Shown: positions 45,331 to 54,091 of the stretch, one piece after another
How the letters are laid out: every line of letters starts with the position of its first letter
Position numbering within the stretch: position 1 is the stretch's first letter
NCBI GenBank assembly: GCA_964431965.1
Contig: CAYSLU010000002.1
Location: 1-64,000 of the forward strand
Direction: 5' to 3'
From: CAYSLU01 sp964431965
GTDB lineage: Bacteria > Verrucomicrobiota > Kiritimatiellia > CAIKKV01 > CAYSLU01
Length of the DNA: 64,000 bases
Notes under the pieces: generated by a model
The model's input: the letters and a program-made list of their open reading frames with translations, nothing else
What the model was told of the DNA's origin: nothing
Database searches by the model: none
Program-made: the position numbers and the translations under genes

Positions 45331-46581
45331 TCACATCTTCGCGATCTCGACCGTCCGGTGCTCGCGGCGCGAGCGCTCGGCCGCGAAGACGATGGTGTGC
45401 GACTTCAGCGACTCCTGCGCGTTCGCCACGATCCGCGAGTCGTTCCGGCTGTGCAGCGCCGCCAGCCACTCGAGCACCACCCGGGTGTCGCCGCCGCCGT
45501 GCCCGCCGATTTCGCTGCCCAGCGCGATGCGCGTGACGTTGTTGTCGGCGAACGTTCGGAGCACGATCTCGGACTCGTCGTACGCGAGTTCGCCGGTCGT
45601 CCCGTGGATTCGCACCCGTCGCCCGCCGCCCTGCGTGAAGGCCGTCATCGTGAACGTGGCCGTCACGTCGTCGGCGAACTCCATGCAGACCACCTGGTGG
45701 TCCACGACGTCGTTATCGACCTTGTAGACGCAGCGGCCGTAGGGGCCGGTGCGAATGGCCTCCAGGTGCGCCTCGGGGCTGTGATCGAAGCTCACGACGT
45801 CCGCCGGCCACGTGGTCCGGTTGCCGTGGACGTACTGCCGCACGGCGGAGTAGGGGCATGTCGGCTCTGCCGGGCAGCCGTCCGTGCACCGCTCCGGGCT
45901 GCCTTTCGGCGCGTTGGCGCGGGTGAAGTAGGTGAGCGAACCGAAGGACGACACGCGGCGGCAGGGCTTGTCGATGACGTACGAGAGGTAGTCGATGTCG
46001 TGGCAGCTCTTGGCGAGCAGCATGGGAGCCGAGCGGCCCTCGTTGCCCCAGTTGCCGCGCACGAAGCTGTGGGCCTGGTGCCAGTAGGCGACCTGCTCCA
46101 GCTGGTCGACGGTGACCACCCGGCCGATCGCGCCGGAGGCGACCAGGTCCTTCAGCTTGCGGAAGCCCTTGTGGTACCGCATCGAATGGCAGACAGCCAC
46201 GATACGGCCCGAGCGGCGCTGCGCGGCCTCGATGGCGCGGCACTCCTCGAGCGTCGGAGCCATCGGCTTCTCGAGCAGGAGGTCGTAGCCTGCGTTCAGG
46301 CATGCCACGGCCGGCCCCGCGTGCTGCCGGTCCATCGTGGAGACCACGGCGGCGTCGGCCAGCCGGGGCTGCGCGCAGATATCCTCCCACGAGCGGAAGC
46401 GGCGTTCCGCCGGGATCTTCCAGCGGTCGCCGATCGCGTTGCGGTAGGCTTCGCGCGGCTCGGCCACGGCCGTCACGCGGCCGAGGTGAACCTGCTGTCC
46501 GATGAGCTCGGAGAACATCTGGCCGCGGCCGCCGCCGCCGATGATGGCGACGGTCTTGGGGGTTCGTGCTTTCTTCGCCAT
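45331..46581 (-). CDS. Gfo/Idh/MocA-family oxidoreductase (1)
   Basis: A 416-residue NAD(P)-dependent sugar dehydrogenase-type protein. The Rossmann domain begins TVAIIGGGGRGQMFSEL, the conserved EKPMAPTLEE lies near residue 105, and the C-terminal domain has the sheet typical of the family. A cysteine cluster (ERCTDGCPAEPTCPYSA) around residue 240 is seen in a subgroup. It is the third gene of the Gfo-ThuA-Gfo set and starts just after ThuA (13 bases). ATG 46581 follows GGGAGG. The substrate is unknown; oxidation of a glycoside or inositol is likely. Confidence 0.92.
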   Translation of the reverse strand: MAKKARTPKTVAIIGGGGRGQMFSELIGQQVHLGRVTAVAEPREAYRNAIGDRWKIPAERRFRSWEDICAQPRLADAAVVSTMDRQHAGPAVACLNAGYDLLLEKPMAPTLEECRAIEAAQRRSGRIVAVCHSMRYHKGFRKLKDLVASGAIGRVVTVDQLEQVAYWHQAHSFVRGNWGNEGRSAPMLLAKSCHDIDYLSYVIDKPCRRVSSFGSLTYFTRANAPKGSPERCTDGCPAEPTCPYSAVRQYVHGNRTTWPADVVSFDHSPEAHLEAIRTGPYGRCVYKVDNDVVDHQVVCMEFADDVTATFTMTAFTQGGGRRVRIHGTTGELAYDESEIVLRTFADNNVTRIALGSEIGGHGGGDTRVVLEWLAALHSRNDSRIVANAQESLKSHTIVFAAERSRREHRTVEIAKM

Positions 46582-46594
46582 GGCGGGGCCTCCC

Positions 46595-47245
46595 TTAGCG
46601 TGCCGCCCAGAGCATGCCGCGCCGGACGATTTCGAGGACCTCGGGGACCATCAGGTCCTTCGCGACGTGGCCGAGCGCGGTGTAGAAGACGCGGCCCTGG
46701 CCGTAGCGCCGCTTCCAGACCGCGGGCATCACGGTGCCGGCGATCCAGTCCATCCCGCCGTGCTTCCCGCTGATGGTGGTCGTGGCCAGCACCTCGTTCC
46801 CCGGATCGGTGTGCATGTAATACTGCTCGGAGGTGATCGCAAAATCGGGGATGCCCTTCGTGATGGGATCCGTGTGGTTCGTGATGTTCACCGTATAGGG
46901 GATGATTCCGCCGGGATGCTCGACCCACTGGCCGCCGGTCATGAACTGGTAGCCCGTGTTCTGGCGGAACGAGTCGCACATGCCGCCGTGCCAGCCGGCG
47001 ATGCCGACGCCGCCGCGGACGGCGGCGAGCAGGCCCTTTTCCTGCGGTCCGGCGATCTGGCCCATGGTCCAGATCGGCACCACCAGGCTGAGCCCCTGCA
47101 TCTTCGCTTCGTCGGCGTACGAGTCGAGCGTGTTGGACACCTCGACCGCGAACCCTTCCTTCTTCAGCACGGTCTCCGCGATCTCGGCGCACGCCTTGGG
47201 CTCGTGCCCGTCCCAGCCGCCCCACACGATCAGCGCATTCTTCAT
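46595..47245 (-). CDS. ThuA-domain protein
   Basis: A 216-residue protein of the ThuA (trehalose utilisation) family, which has a glutamine-amidotransferase-like fold. Family features: ALIVWGGWDGHEP at the N terminus, GIAGWHGGMCDSFRQ near residue 85, ITSEQYYMH and GRVFYTALGHVAKDL. Family members are found with Gfo/Idh/MocA oxidoreductases and take part in 3-keto-sugar metabolism. No signal peptide is seen, so it is probably cytoplasmic. It lies between two such oxidoreductases, so the three probably act on one glycoside. Confidence 0.92.
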   Translation of the reverse strand: MKNALIVWGGWDGHEPKACAEIAETVLKKEGFAVEVSNTLDSYADEAKMQGLSLVVPIWTMGQIAGPQEKGLLAAVRGGVGIAGWHGGMCDSFRQNTGYQFMTGGQWVEHPGGIIPYTVNITNHTDPITKGIPDFAITSEQYYMHTDPGNEVLATTTISGKHGGMDWIAGTVMPAVWKRRYGQGRVFYTALGHVAKDLMVPEVLEIVRRGMLWAAR

Positions 47246-47287
47246 CTGATGTTCCTCCGATGCTTGGCTTTCGATTGTTCGACTCGG

Positions 47288-48391
47288 CTACGCGTCCAGC
47301 GCCCCGGCCCGCAGGCCCATGGGCAGCGGCGCGGGCTGCACGCAGGTGCTCGCCAGCTCGATGTGGCGCCCCTTCTCGGACGACTCGCGGAAGGACTGCA
47401 TCACGTCGAGCACGTGGAACGCGAGCTCGCCGCTCGCGCGATGTGGCCGGCCCGAGCGCAGCGCGTAGGCCATGTCCGCCACGCCGATGCCGCGGCTGTT
47501 CTCCGCATAGCCGTGAGACAGCGGAATCTCGCGCCACTCCGTGTAGCCGGGCCGGAACAGCTTCACCGTGCCGCCGAACCCGTTCGGGTCGGGCACGCTG
47601 AGCGAGCCCTCGGTGCCGTAGATCTCGATCCGCGGCAGCTGCGCTCCCCAGACGTCGAAGCTGGTGATGATCGTGCCGACCGCGCCGTCGGCGAAATCCA
47701 TCACGCCCGCGAGATGCGTGGGGGTGTTGACGGTGATGACGGTTCCGTACTTGGGCTGGCTGGTGATGAGCCGCTTCGGAAACGTCGTCTTCACCGAGCC
47801 GGTGACACGCGCGATCGGGCCCATGAGGAAGACGAGCGCGGTGAGGTAGTAGGGACCCATGTCGAACATGGGGCCGCCGCCGGGCTGGTAGTAGAAGTCC
47901 GGGTCGGGGTGCCAGGTCTCGTGGCCGTGGCACATCATGAAGGCGGTGGCGCCGATGGGGCGGCCGATCCAGCCGTCCTCGATCAGCTTGCGGCAGGTCT
48001 GGATGCCGCCGCCGAGGAAGGTGTCCGGCGCGCTGCCGACGCGGACCTTCTTCGCCTTGGCGGCCTTCATGATCGCCGCGCCCTCCGCGCGATTGACGCC
48101 GAGCGGCTTTTCGCCGTGCACGTGCTTGCCGGCCCTGATGGCGGCGAGGGCGACCTCGGCGTGGGCCTTGGGGATCGTCAGGTTGACGACGATCTCCACC
48201 TTCGGGTCGGCGAGCAGCTCGGGGACCGTACACGCCCTGGGCACGTTGAACTCCGCCGCCTTGGCCTTCGCCCGGTCGAGCATCAGGTCCGCGCAGGCGA
48301 CGGTCTCGAGGATCTCGAACGTCTGCCCCGCCTTGAAGTAGATGCCGCTGATGTTGCCGCAGCCGATGATGCCGATGCCGGTCTTCTTCAT
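47288..48391 (-). CDS. Gfo/Idh/MocA-family oxidoreductase (2)
   Basis: A 367-residue NAD(P)-dependent oxidoreductase, not closely similar to the one at 45331. The Rossmann motif GIGIIGCGNISGIYF opens the protein, and GKHVHGEKPLGVNRAEG carries the conserved lysine. GGGPMFDMGPYYLTALVFLMG holds the substrate-side aspartate/tyrosine region. It is the first gene of the Gfo-ThuA-Gfo operon, directly behind a strong promoter. ATG 48391 follows GGAG. It probably oxidises a sugar or derivative; its substrate is unknown. Confidence 0.92.
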   Translation of the reverse strand: MKKTGIGIIGCGNISGIYFKAGQTFEILETVACADLMLDRAKAKAAEFNVPRACTVPELLADPKVEIVVNLTIPKAHAEVALAAIRAGKHVHGEKPLGVNRAEGAAIMKAAKAKKVRVGSAPDTFLGGGIQTCRKLIEDGWIGRPIGATAFMMCHGHETWHPDPDFYYQPGGGPMFDMGPYYLTALVFLMGPIARVTGSVKTTFPKRLITSQPKYGTVITVNTPTHLAGVMDFADGAVGTIITSFDVWGAQLPRIEIYGTEGSLSVPDPNGFGGTVKLFRPGYTEWREIPLSHGYAENSRGIGVADMAYALRSGRPHRASGELAFHVLDVMQSFRESSEKGRHIELASTCVQPAPLPMGLRAGALDA

Positions 48392-48420
48392 GGTACTCCG
48401 CGATTCGGTTTTGCGCTGTC

Positions 48421-48437
48421 AGCCGGGCCTTTCCCGG
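48421..48437 (-). promoter_or_regulatory. Leader hairpin of the Gfo-ThuA-Gfo operon
   Basis: GCCGGG and CCCGGC form a 6-bp stem with a 5-base loop in the predicted leader, between the transcription start (about 48449) and the gene start. It could influence mRNA stability or translation. Confidence 0.35.
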
Positions 48438-48455
48438 CACGAAAAACTTGGCAGG

Positions 48456-48483
48456 CTTATACGCTTCCGGGGGGGTGTTTCAA
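48456..48483 (-). promoter_or_regulatory. Strong promoter of the Gfo-ThuA-Gfo operon
   Basis: On the minus strand TTGAAA, a 16-base spacer and TATAAG (5/6 matches for each hexamer) give the best sigma-70 promoter in the window. Confidence 0.65.
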
Positions 48484-48498
48484 GCCATTTGTCGGGGA

Positions 48499-48543
48499 GA
48501 TCGGACACATCCGACGGATCGGACCGATCGGACGGATCGGTCC
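48499..48543. repeat. Five tandem 9-bp repeats upstream of the promoter
   Basis: Five 9-base units of the form GATCGGACG (GATCGGACA, CATCCGACG, GATCGGACC, GATCGGACG, GATCGGTCC) run without gaps, ending 16 bases before the -35 box of the Gfo operon and just past the stop of the methyltransferase gene. They could be regulator sites or a simple-sequence tract. Confidence 0.6.
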
Positions 48544-48556
48544 CAGAGCGAGTGGC

Positions 48557-49348
48557 TCACCGGGCGGCCCAGACGGGGAGTGCGGTGCTCGCGGCGGTCG
48601 CGGCCGGTCGCGCGGCCTTGCGATGCACGAGCACGGCGGTCTCGGCACACAGGGCGCGGAACGACGTCAGGGCCCGGAGCAGGAGCCGGCCGGCGGGGCG
48701 GCCGCGCAGGTTGCGCTCGTGGACGCGGACGGTGAACGCGGTGGCGGCCCAGACCCACGGGCCGAGCAGCAGCCAGAGCGCGACGCTCTTGAGCTTTACG
48801 CCGGCCGCCGCGAATTCGTGAAACTCCAGGCCCAGGCTCTGCGCGGTGTAGAGGTGGACGGGCAGGTAGAGCGGATAGTTGTGGAACGCGAAGGAGTTGT
48901 CCGGCGTCACATCGAAGCCGATGAACGCCCGCTTGACCTTGACGAACCCGGTGAGCAGGAAGTGCAGGCGCGAGGCGAGGCGGTTGGCGTTGGGGGTTGA
49001 AATCACGACGAGCCCGCCTTCGCGCGCCACGCGGGCCAGTTCCGCGAGGGCCTTGGGCTGGTCGCTCAGGTGCTCGATGACGTCGCTCAGGAGCACGCCG
49101 TCGAACGTGCCGTCCTCGAACGGCAGGCTCTGCCGGATGTCCACGCCATGCCGGATGTCGATGCCCGCCGGCTCCTCCTCGTAGCGGGAGAAGTTGGTGC
49201 CGGTGACCCGATACCCCTCCTGCGCCAGGCGGGCGATGATCGCCGCCTTGCCGCAGCTCACGTCGAGGATCCGGGCGCCGGCCGGCAGGGCGCGGCGCAG
49301 CGTTTCGTAGCATGCGGTCTGAGGTGCGTTCATCCGGGGGAGCGTCAT
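48557..49348 (-). CDS. Class I SAM-dependent methyltransferase
   Basis: A 263-residue methyltransferase with SAM-binding motif I ILDVSCGKAAIIARLA (near residue 26) and the post-motifs LLSDVIEHLSDQPKALAELA and VVISTPNANR. The C-terminal 90 residues contain a hydrophobic segment (SVALWLLLGPWVWAATAF) that may associate it with the membrane, as in lipid or polysaccharide methylases. ATG 49348 overlaps the LemA stop as ATGA; an ATG at 49333 (MNAPQ) is the alternative. It is the last gene of the aldolase-isomerase-kinase-LemA run. Confidence 0.85.
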   Translation of the reverse strand: MTLPRMNAPQTACYETLRRALPAGARILDVSCGKAAIIARLAQEGYRVTGTNFSRYEEEPAGIDIRHGVDIRQSLPFEDGTFDGVLLSDVIEHLSDQPKALAELARVAREGGLVVISTPNANRLASRLHFLLTGFVKVKRAFIGFDVTPDNSFAFHNYPLYLPVHLYTAQSLGLEFHEFAAAGVKLKSVALWLLLGPWVWAATAFTVRVHERNLRGRPAGRLLLRALTSFRALCAETAVLVHRKAARPAATAASTALPVWAAR

Positions 49349-49935
49349 GGAAACACGGCCTTCGGGGCTTCGCGCTGTGCCGCCTGCTCGATCTGGAACA
49401 GGGCGGCGGGGCCGAACCCCATGGGGCCGGCCATCATCACGCTGGGGAATGTCTCGCGGGCCGTGTTGTAGGCCATCACCGCATCGTTGTACGCCTGGCG
49501 CGCGAAGGCGATCCGGTTCTCGGTGGTCGTCAGCTCCTCCATGAGCTGGCCCATGGTCAGGTTCGCCTTGAGCTCGGGATAGCTTTCCATGAGGCCGAAG
49601 AACCGGCCGAGCGTCCCGGTGAGCATGGTCTCCGCGCCGATCAGGGCCTGCATGGCGGAGGGGTTGCCCGGGGACGAGGCGGCGGCCTGCCCCGCGGCCG
49701 CGGCCGCGTTGCGCGCGGCGGTCACGGCTTCCAGCGTCTGGCGCTCGTGCTTCAGGTAGCCCTTGGCGGTGTCCACCAGGTTCGGGATCAGGTCGTAGCG
49801 GCGCTTGAGCTGCACGTCGATCTGTGCGTACCCGGCCTGGTACCCGTTGCGCAGGGCCACCAGCCGGTTGTAGATCCCGATCAGGACCAGGACGAGAACG
49901 GCGACCGCGGCCACGATTGCGACGAAGGCGATCAT
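49345..49935 (-). CDS. LemA family protein
   Basis: A 196-residue inner-membrane protein: one N-terminal helix (FVAIVAAVAVLVLVLIGI) then an extracytoplasmic or cytoplasmic helical domain with the family signature VQLKRRYDLIPNLVDTAKGY and later NRIAFARQAYNDAVMAYN. LemA proteins are widespread; their biochemical role is poorly known. It lies 27 bases after the kinase stop and overlaps the methyltransferase start. ATG 49935 follows AAGGGGA. Confidence 0.93.
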   Translation of the reverse strand: MIAFVAIVAAVAVLVLVLIGIYNRLVALRNGYQAGYAQIDVQLKRRYDLIPNLVDTAKGYLKHERQTLEAVTAARNAAAAAGQAAASSPGNPSAMQALIGAETMLTGTLGRFFGLMESYPELKANLTMGQLMEELTTTENRIAFARQAYNDAVMAYNTARETFPSVMMAGPMGFGPAALFQIEQAAQREAPKAVFP

Positions 49936-49962
49936 GCGAATTCCCCTTGTTGTGTCGGCGGA

Positions 49963-51462
49963 CTACAGCCCGGCCAGAAACTCCTTCAGCAGCGGGTACA
50001 GCCGGCGGTACCGCTCCATCCGCTCGCGGTAGAGCGCGTGCCGCTTCGCGTCCGGCTCGAAGACGCGGTCGCGCCGCACGAGGCGGGCGACGCCGTCCGC
50101 AGGCGAGGCGAACACGCCCGTGCCCAGCCCGGCGAGCAGCGCGGCGCCGAGGGTCGAGGCCTCGGTCACCTGCGGCCGGACGAACGGCACGCCGAAGACG
50201 TCGGCCTTGATCTGGAGCCAGCGGTCGGACTTCGCGCCGCCGCCGGTGGCCACGAACTCGGAGGTGTCGACGCCGATCTCGCGGAGGCCCTCGACGCTGT
50301 CGACGAAGAAGAAGGTGACCGACTCCATGATGGCCTTGAGGATGTCGCCCCGCCCGGTGTTCATCTTGAGCCCGGCGATCACGCCGGACGACTCGGCGGT
50401 GAAGAGGGGCGGGCCGGTCATCTCGAAGTGCGGCAGCACGAGCAGGCGGGTCGGCTCGGCGGGCATCTCCGCGGCGAGGGCGTCGTAGATGTCGCGCCCG
50501 GCCTCGATCAGCCGGCGATCCGCGCCGGCGAACGTGTCGCGGAACCACCGCACCAGCGAGCCGGCCTGGTTATAGATGAACGAGACGTAGAGGCCCGGCA
50601 GGACGTGGTGCTCGACGTTGAGGCCGCGCGCGAGCATCCAGCCGGCCTCGGGGATGTGGCCGTACGTGGGCGTGATGCACTCGAAGGTGCCGATGCCGCA
50701 GACGGCGCTGCCGGCCCGGCTGATGCCGGCGCCGAGCGAGTTGCAGCACTGGTCGTGGCCGCCGGACACGATCGCGGCGCCCGCCGGAAGGCCGGTTTCG
50801 CGCGCGGCGGCCGCGCTCACCCGGCCGATGACCACGCCGCCCGGCACGCAGGCGCCGAGCTTGTGCCGTTCGATGCCGGCGACGCCGAGCAGCTCGTCCG
50901 ACCAGTCCTGCCGCCGGATGTCGAACAGCAGCGTCCGGTTCGCGAGCGAGTAGGTGGCCACCGGATCGCAGCCGAGCATGAACGCGACCAGGTCCGCCCA
51001 GAGCAGAAACCGGTCGGCCCGGCGGTAGAGGTCCGGGTCGTGGTCGCGCAGCCACCGCAGCTTCGGCATCGTGTAGTTGACGCCCAGGATGTTCGGGTTG
51101 ATGCCGTAGAAGCGGTCCTGCGCGACCCGTCCGCGGAGCTCGTCCACATACTCCGCGCCGCGGATGTCGGACGAGAGAATCGCGGAGCCGAGGATCCGGC
51201 GGTCGAGCGTGACCGGCGCGGCGGCCTCGCCCATCGAGCTGACCGAGAGGGCGGTGACCGGATCGCGGGCGGCCCCGGCGGCCGCCTCGCGGATCACCTC
51301 GCAGACCGAGGCGTAGACGCGCGCGCTGTCGATCTCCGCCCACCCCTCGCGCGGGTGGAGGGTGGGGTATTCGCGATAGCTCGACGCCAGGCAGCGGCCG
51401 TCCTCCGCGAACGCCGCCGCCTTGCAGCCGGTCGTCCCGACGTCGATTCCGAGCAGGCTCAT
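49963..51462 (-). CDS. FGGY-family carbohydrate kinase (xylulokinase-like, paralogue 2)
   Basis: A 499-residue sugar kinase of full length. The N-terminal phosphate motif is GIDVGTTGCKAAAF (residues 5-18), the catalytic-region motif SGGHDQCCNSLGAG is near residue 245, and the adenosine motif FVATGGGAKSDRWLQIKAD is near residue 400. It overlaps the isomerase-like gene by ATGA. The order isomerase then kinase, with a class II aldolase first in the same run, gives a complete aldose-to-triose logic. It is distantly related to the kinase at 7989. Confidence 0.9.
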   Translation of the reverse strand: MSLLGIDVGTTGCKAAAFAEDGRCLASSYREYPTLHPREGWAEIDSARVYASVCEVIREAAAGAARDPVTALSVSSMGEAAAPVTLDRRILGSAILSSDIRGAEYVDELRGRVAQDRFYGINPNILGVNYTMPKLRWLRDHDPDLYRRADRFLLWADLVAFMLGCDPVATYSLANRTLLFDIRRQDWSDELLGVAGIERHKLGACVPGGVVIGRVSAAAARETGLPAGAAIVSGGHDQCCNSLGAGISRAGSAVCGIGTFECITPTYGHIPEAGWMLARGLNVEHHVLPGLYVSFIYNQAGSLVRWFRDTFAGADRRLIEAGRDIYDALAAEMPAEPTRLLVLPHFEMTGPPLFTAESSGVIAGLKMNTGRGDILKAIMESVTFFFVDSVEGLREIGVDTSEFVATGGGAKSDRWLQIKADVFGVPFVRPQVTEASTLGAALLAGLGTGVFASPADGVARLVRRDRVFEPDAKRHALYRERMERYRRLYPLLKEFLAGL

Positions 51463-52868
51463 ACGCGGGTCACGTCGAAGCCCAGGTACTTCTCGAACGC
51501 CTCCTGCACGGGCGCCGCAATGCCCTCGCCCGGCGTCACGCTGACGTGGTGCCGGTGCCCGAGGTAGCCGATCGTCTGGAGCGCCTGCTGAAGGTTCTCG
51601 ATCTCCGCCACGCCGGCGCAGCCGAAGAAGTCCGACGGAATCGGGTCCGACGTGAACCGGCCTTCGCCGAGGTAGAACTTCAGGCGCCCGCCGTCGGTCA
51701 GCATGCTCCCGAAGGCGATGGGGTTGGGCGCGATGCGGCCGGTGTTGCAGCCGAACCCGCAGCCCTCGCCGACGGCGTTCGCCAGGATGGCGTGGTCGGT
51801 GATCTGGCCCTTTCCGACCATCAGGCTCTGCGGCACGGGCCCGCAGTGGAAGAGGATGCACTTGTCGTCCTCGTCCCCGTAGTTGTTGTTCCAGTCCAGG
51901 CAGGTGGCCGGCCGGCCGGAGGCGAGGCGCAGGGCGTGCATGGTGATGGCGTTGCCGACGTCCACCTCGCAGGCGGTCGCGACGAGGCGGTCGTTCATCT
52001 CGCTCAGCAGGACGCAGGGCGAGATGCCGAGCTGCTGCTGCATCTCGACCCAGCACCGGACGGCCAGGGCGTCCATGCCGTACTCGGCGACGACCCGGTC
52101 GAGGATGACGCCGAGCCGGGCGATCTGCTTGAACGCGGCCGCGGGCACGTCCTTCCAGCAGGTGTAGTCGCGCAGGATCGCCTGCTTGGCGCGCAGGTCC
52201 TTGTCGCTGTCCTTCAGCGCGTTCATGCGGGCGAAGACGTCCGAGAGGTCCATCGTTTCCATCGTGATCCCGTGGCGCTGGAGCGCGATCTCGTCGATGC
52301 GCACGGTCTTGAACGCGGTGGTGCGGGCGCCGACCGCGCCGACGACCATGTTGCGGAGGCCGCCCACGACGCGGCACAGGCGGTCGAAGTACTGCACGTT
52401 CTCGGCGAAGCGCGGGCTCGTGGGGTGGACGGTGTGCGGCGCGAGCGTGGTGAACTTCAGCCCGTACTGGCAGAAGACGTCCATGACCGAGAACTTGCCG
52501 CAGAACGAGTCGCGCCGCAGGGCGGGGGCCATCTTGTCGAGGTCGTCCGGGTACGCCTGGATCAGGATGGGGACGCCGGCGTCCTTGAGCGCGGCGATGG
52601 CGCCGGTCTCGTCGCCGAAGTTGGGCAGGCTGAGGATGACGCCGCCGAACTTGCCGCGGTTGCGGCGGAGGAACTCGGCGTAGCGCTCGCCCTCGGCCGG
52701 GGTCTCGACGGCGCCGTGGCGCGTGGCCTCGGCGTCGAGCGTGATGGTCTTGTGGCCGAGCCCGCGCAGGGTGTCGATCATTTCCTTCCGCGCGCTCGCC
52801 TGCAGCGAGGCCGGGAAGAAGCCGCGGTTTCCAAAGAACAGGGCGAACGTCGTTTTCTCGCTCTTCAT
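51459..52868 (-). CDS. L-fucose/L-arabinose-isomerase-like protein (paralogue 2)
   Basis: A 469-residue member of the fucose/arabinose isomerase superfamily, a paralogue of the protein at 9975. ACEVDVGNAIT near residue 300 aligns with ACETDVHGAIS there and carries the metal-site glutamate and aspartate. The C-terminal domain has the expected DHAILANAVGEGCGFGCNTG run. ATG 52868 follows AAGGAGA. It is 105 bases after the aldolase gene and coupled to the kinase. The sugar is not identifiable. Confidence 0.83.
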   Translation of the reverse strand: MKSEKTTFALFFGNRGFFPASLQASARKEMIDTLRGLGHKTITLDAEATRHGAVETPAEGERYAEFLRRNRGKFGGVILSLPNFGDETGAIAALKDAGVPILIQAYPDDLDKMAPALRRDSFCGKFSVMDVFCQYGLKFTTLAPHTVHPTSPRFAENVQYFDRLCRVVGGLRNMVVGAVGARTTAFKTVRIDEIALQRHGITMETMDLSDVFARMNALKDSDKDLRAKQAILRDYTCWKDVPAAAFKQIARLGVILDRVVAEYGMDALAVRCWVEMQQQLGISPCVLLSEMNDRLVATACEVDVGNAITMHALRLASGRPATCLDWNNNYGDEDDKCILFHCGPVPQSLMVGKGQITDHAILANAVGEGCGFGCNTGRIAPNPIAFGSMLTDGGRLKFYLGEGRFTSDPIPSDFFGCAGVAEIENLQQALQTIGYLGHRHHVSVTPGEGIAAPVQEAFEKYLGFDVTRV

Positions 52869-52973
52869 CGGTCGGTTCTCCTTATGAATGACTCGTGACT
52901 GCTTGATCCGGATGCATCTGCCGCGGCCCGGCCGAGCGGACCATGCCGCCTCGGCCCGTCCCCCTCCCGCGGG

Positions 52974-53873
52974 CTACGCGTTGACCCGCTCCGCCGATCC
53001 TTCGATGTCCAGCTCGCTCCGGATGACGTTCACGGACGCCTGGTACACCGCTTCCTGGGCGGCTTCCACCGATTCGCCGCGCCGGGTCTCGTATGGCTGG
53101 CGGATCGTTGTCCCGATGTTGATCTTGGCGATTCCAAGCCGGATGGCCTGGCGCAGGTCGTCGGTGCGAATGCCGGAGCCGCCGTGCAGCACGAGCGGGA
53201 TATTGACGCCCCGCGAGATCTTCCGGAGCTGCGGGAGGCTGAGCCGGGCTTCGAGCTTCTTCTCGCTGCGCTTGGCCTGCGAGATGGCGCCGTGGATGTT
53301 GCCGATCGCAACGGAGAGCCAGTCCACGGAGGTCTCCTTCACGAAGCGCTTGGCTTCCTTGGCGTCCGTGAAGCCCTTGCCGGAGGCGAACAGCTCTTCA
53401 TACGGAGGCAGCGGGCCCTCCTCGTGGCCCAGCACCGCGCCGAGCTCGCCCTCGACCGCGATGCCGCGCGCGTGGGCCATCTCGACGACGGCCTTCGTGG
53501 CTGCGATGTTGTCCGCCAGCGGCAGGCGCGAGCCGTCGACCATGACGGACGAGTAGCCGAGCTCCAGCGCCTCCGCGATCATGGCCCGGTAGTCGACCGG
53601 CTGGTTGTCCTCATCGATCACCGGCGTGTGGTCGAGATGCAGCCGGGAGAACTCCGGATCGCCGACCCGCGCGTATTCGTCGCGGATCGCCGTCAGCGAC
53701 CGAGCCTCGAACTTGATGAGCTCCGGCCGGGCAACGGCAATCAGCCCGAAGCAGCGGCACTCGCGGAGAGCCCGCATGACGGGCTCCATCATGGGCAAAT
53801 ACGGGATGTTGAACGCGGGCAGCGTCAGCCCGGCGTTCCACGCGGCGTGAATCAGTTCCTGTGTCGTACGCAT
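52974..53873 (-). CDS. Class II fructose/tagatose-bisphosphate-type aldolase
   Basis: A 299-residue zinc-dependent aldolase. The metal and catalytic residues are visible: LHLDHTP (Asp81, His82), GELGAVLGHEEG (Glu142), VAIGNIHGA (His194) and LVLHGGSGI (His230). Class II aldolases cleave ketose (bis)phosphates to dihydroxyacetone phosphate and an aldehyde. Placed ahead of an isomerase and a kinase it probably completes a dedicated sugar pathway. ATG 53873 has GGGAGGA at six bases; ATG 53888 in frame has none. Confidence 0.92.
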   Translation of the reverse strand: MRTTQELIHAAWNAGLTLPAFNIPYLPMMEPVMRALRECRCFGLIAVARPELIKFEARSLTAIRDEYARVGDPEFSRLHLDHTPVIDEDNQPVDYRAMIAEALELGYSSVMVDGSRLPLADNIAATKAVVEMAHARGIAVEGELGAVLGHEEGPLPPYEELFASGKGFTDAKEAKRFVKETSVDWLSVAIGNIHGAISQAKRSEKKLEARLSLPQLRKISRGVNIPLVLHGGSGIRTDDLRQAIRLGIAKINIGTTIRQPYETRRGESVEAAQEAVYQASVNVIRSELDIEGSAERVNA

Positions 53874-54041
53874 CGCAAATCCTCCCATGCGGGTTGCCCG
53901 GGGCCACCGGCGGAGCCTACCCGCGAACCGGCGCGGCTTTAGAAAATCCGCGCAAACTCTAGGGAATCTACGAAAAGCAGGCCGGCGATTCAATATGAAC
54001 CCGCAGCGCGGGGAAGGGAGCGGGTGATACGATCTGATCCG

Positions 54042-54076
54042 GTGGTGAGGAGATCCTTCGCTGCGCGCAGGATGAC
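54042..54076. repeat. Short dispersed-type repeat
   Basis: The stretch GAGATCCTTCGCTGCGCGCA followed by GGATGAC resembles a small repeat common in bacterial intergenic DNA, with ATCCT and AGGAT as inverted ends. It lies in the 218-base gap between the nth and aldolase genes, which also has an AT-richer pocket (53938-53985) that may hold the aldolase promoter. Confidence 0.35.
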
Positions 54077-54091
54077 GCTCCATCGGTCCGG

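Noticed and set aside
48499..48543. Tandem repeats considered as a CRISPR array
   Set aside because: Units are 9 bases without spacers, and no cas gene is present.
46502..49000. 832-codon plus-strand frame antisense to ThuA, Gfo and methyltransferase genes
   Set aside because: Four recognisable minus-strand genes occupy the region.
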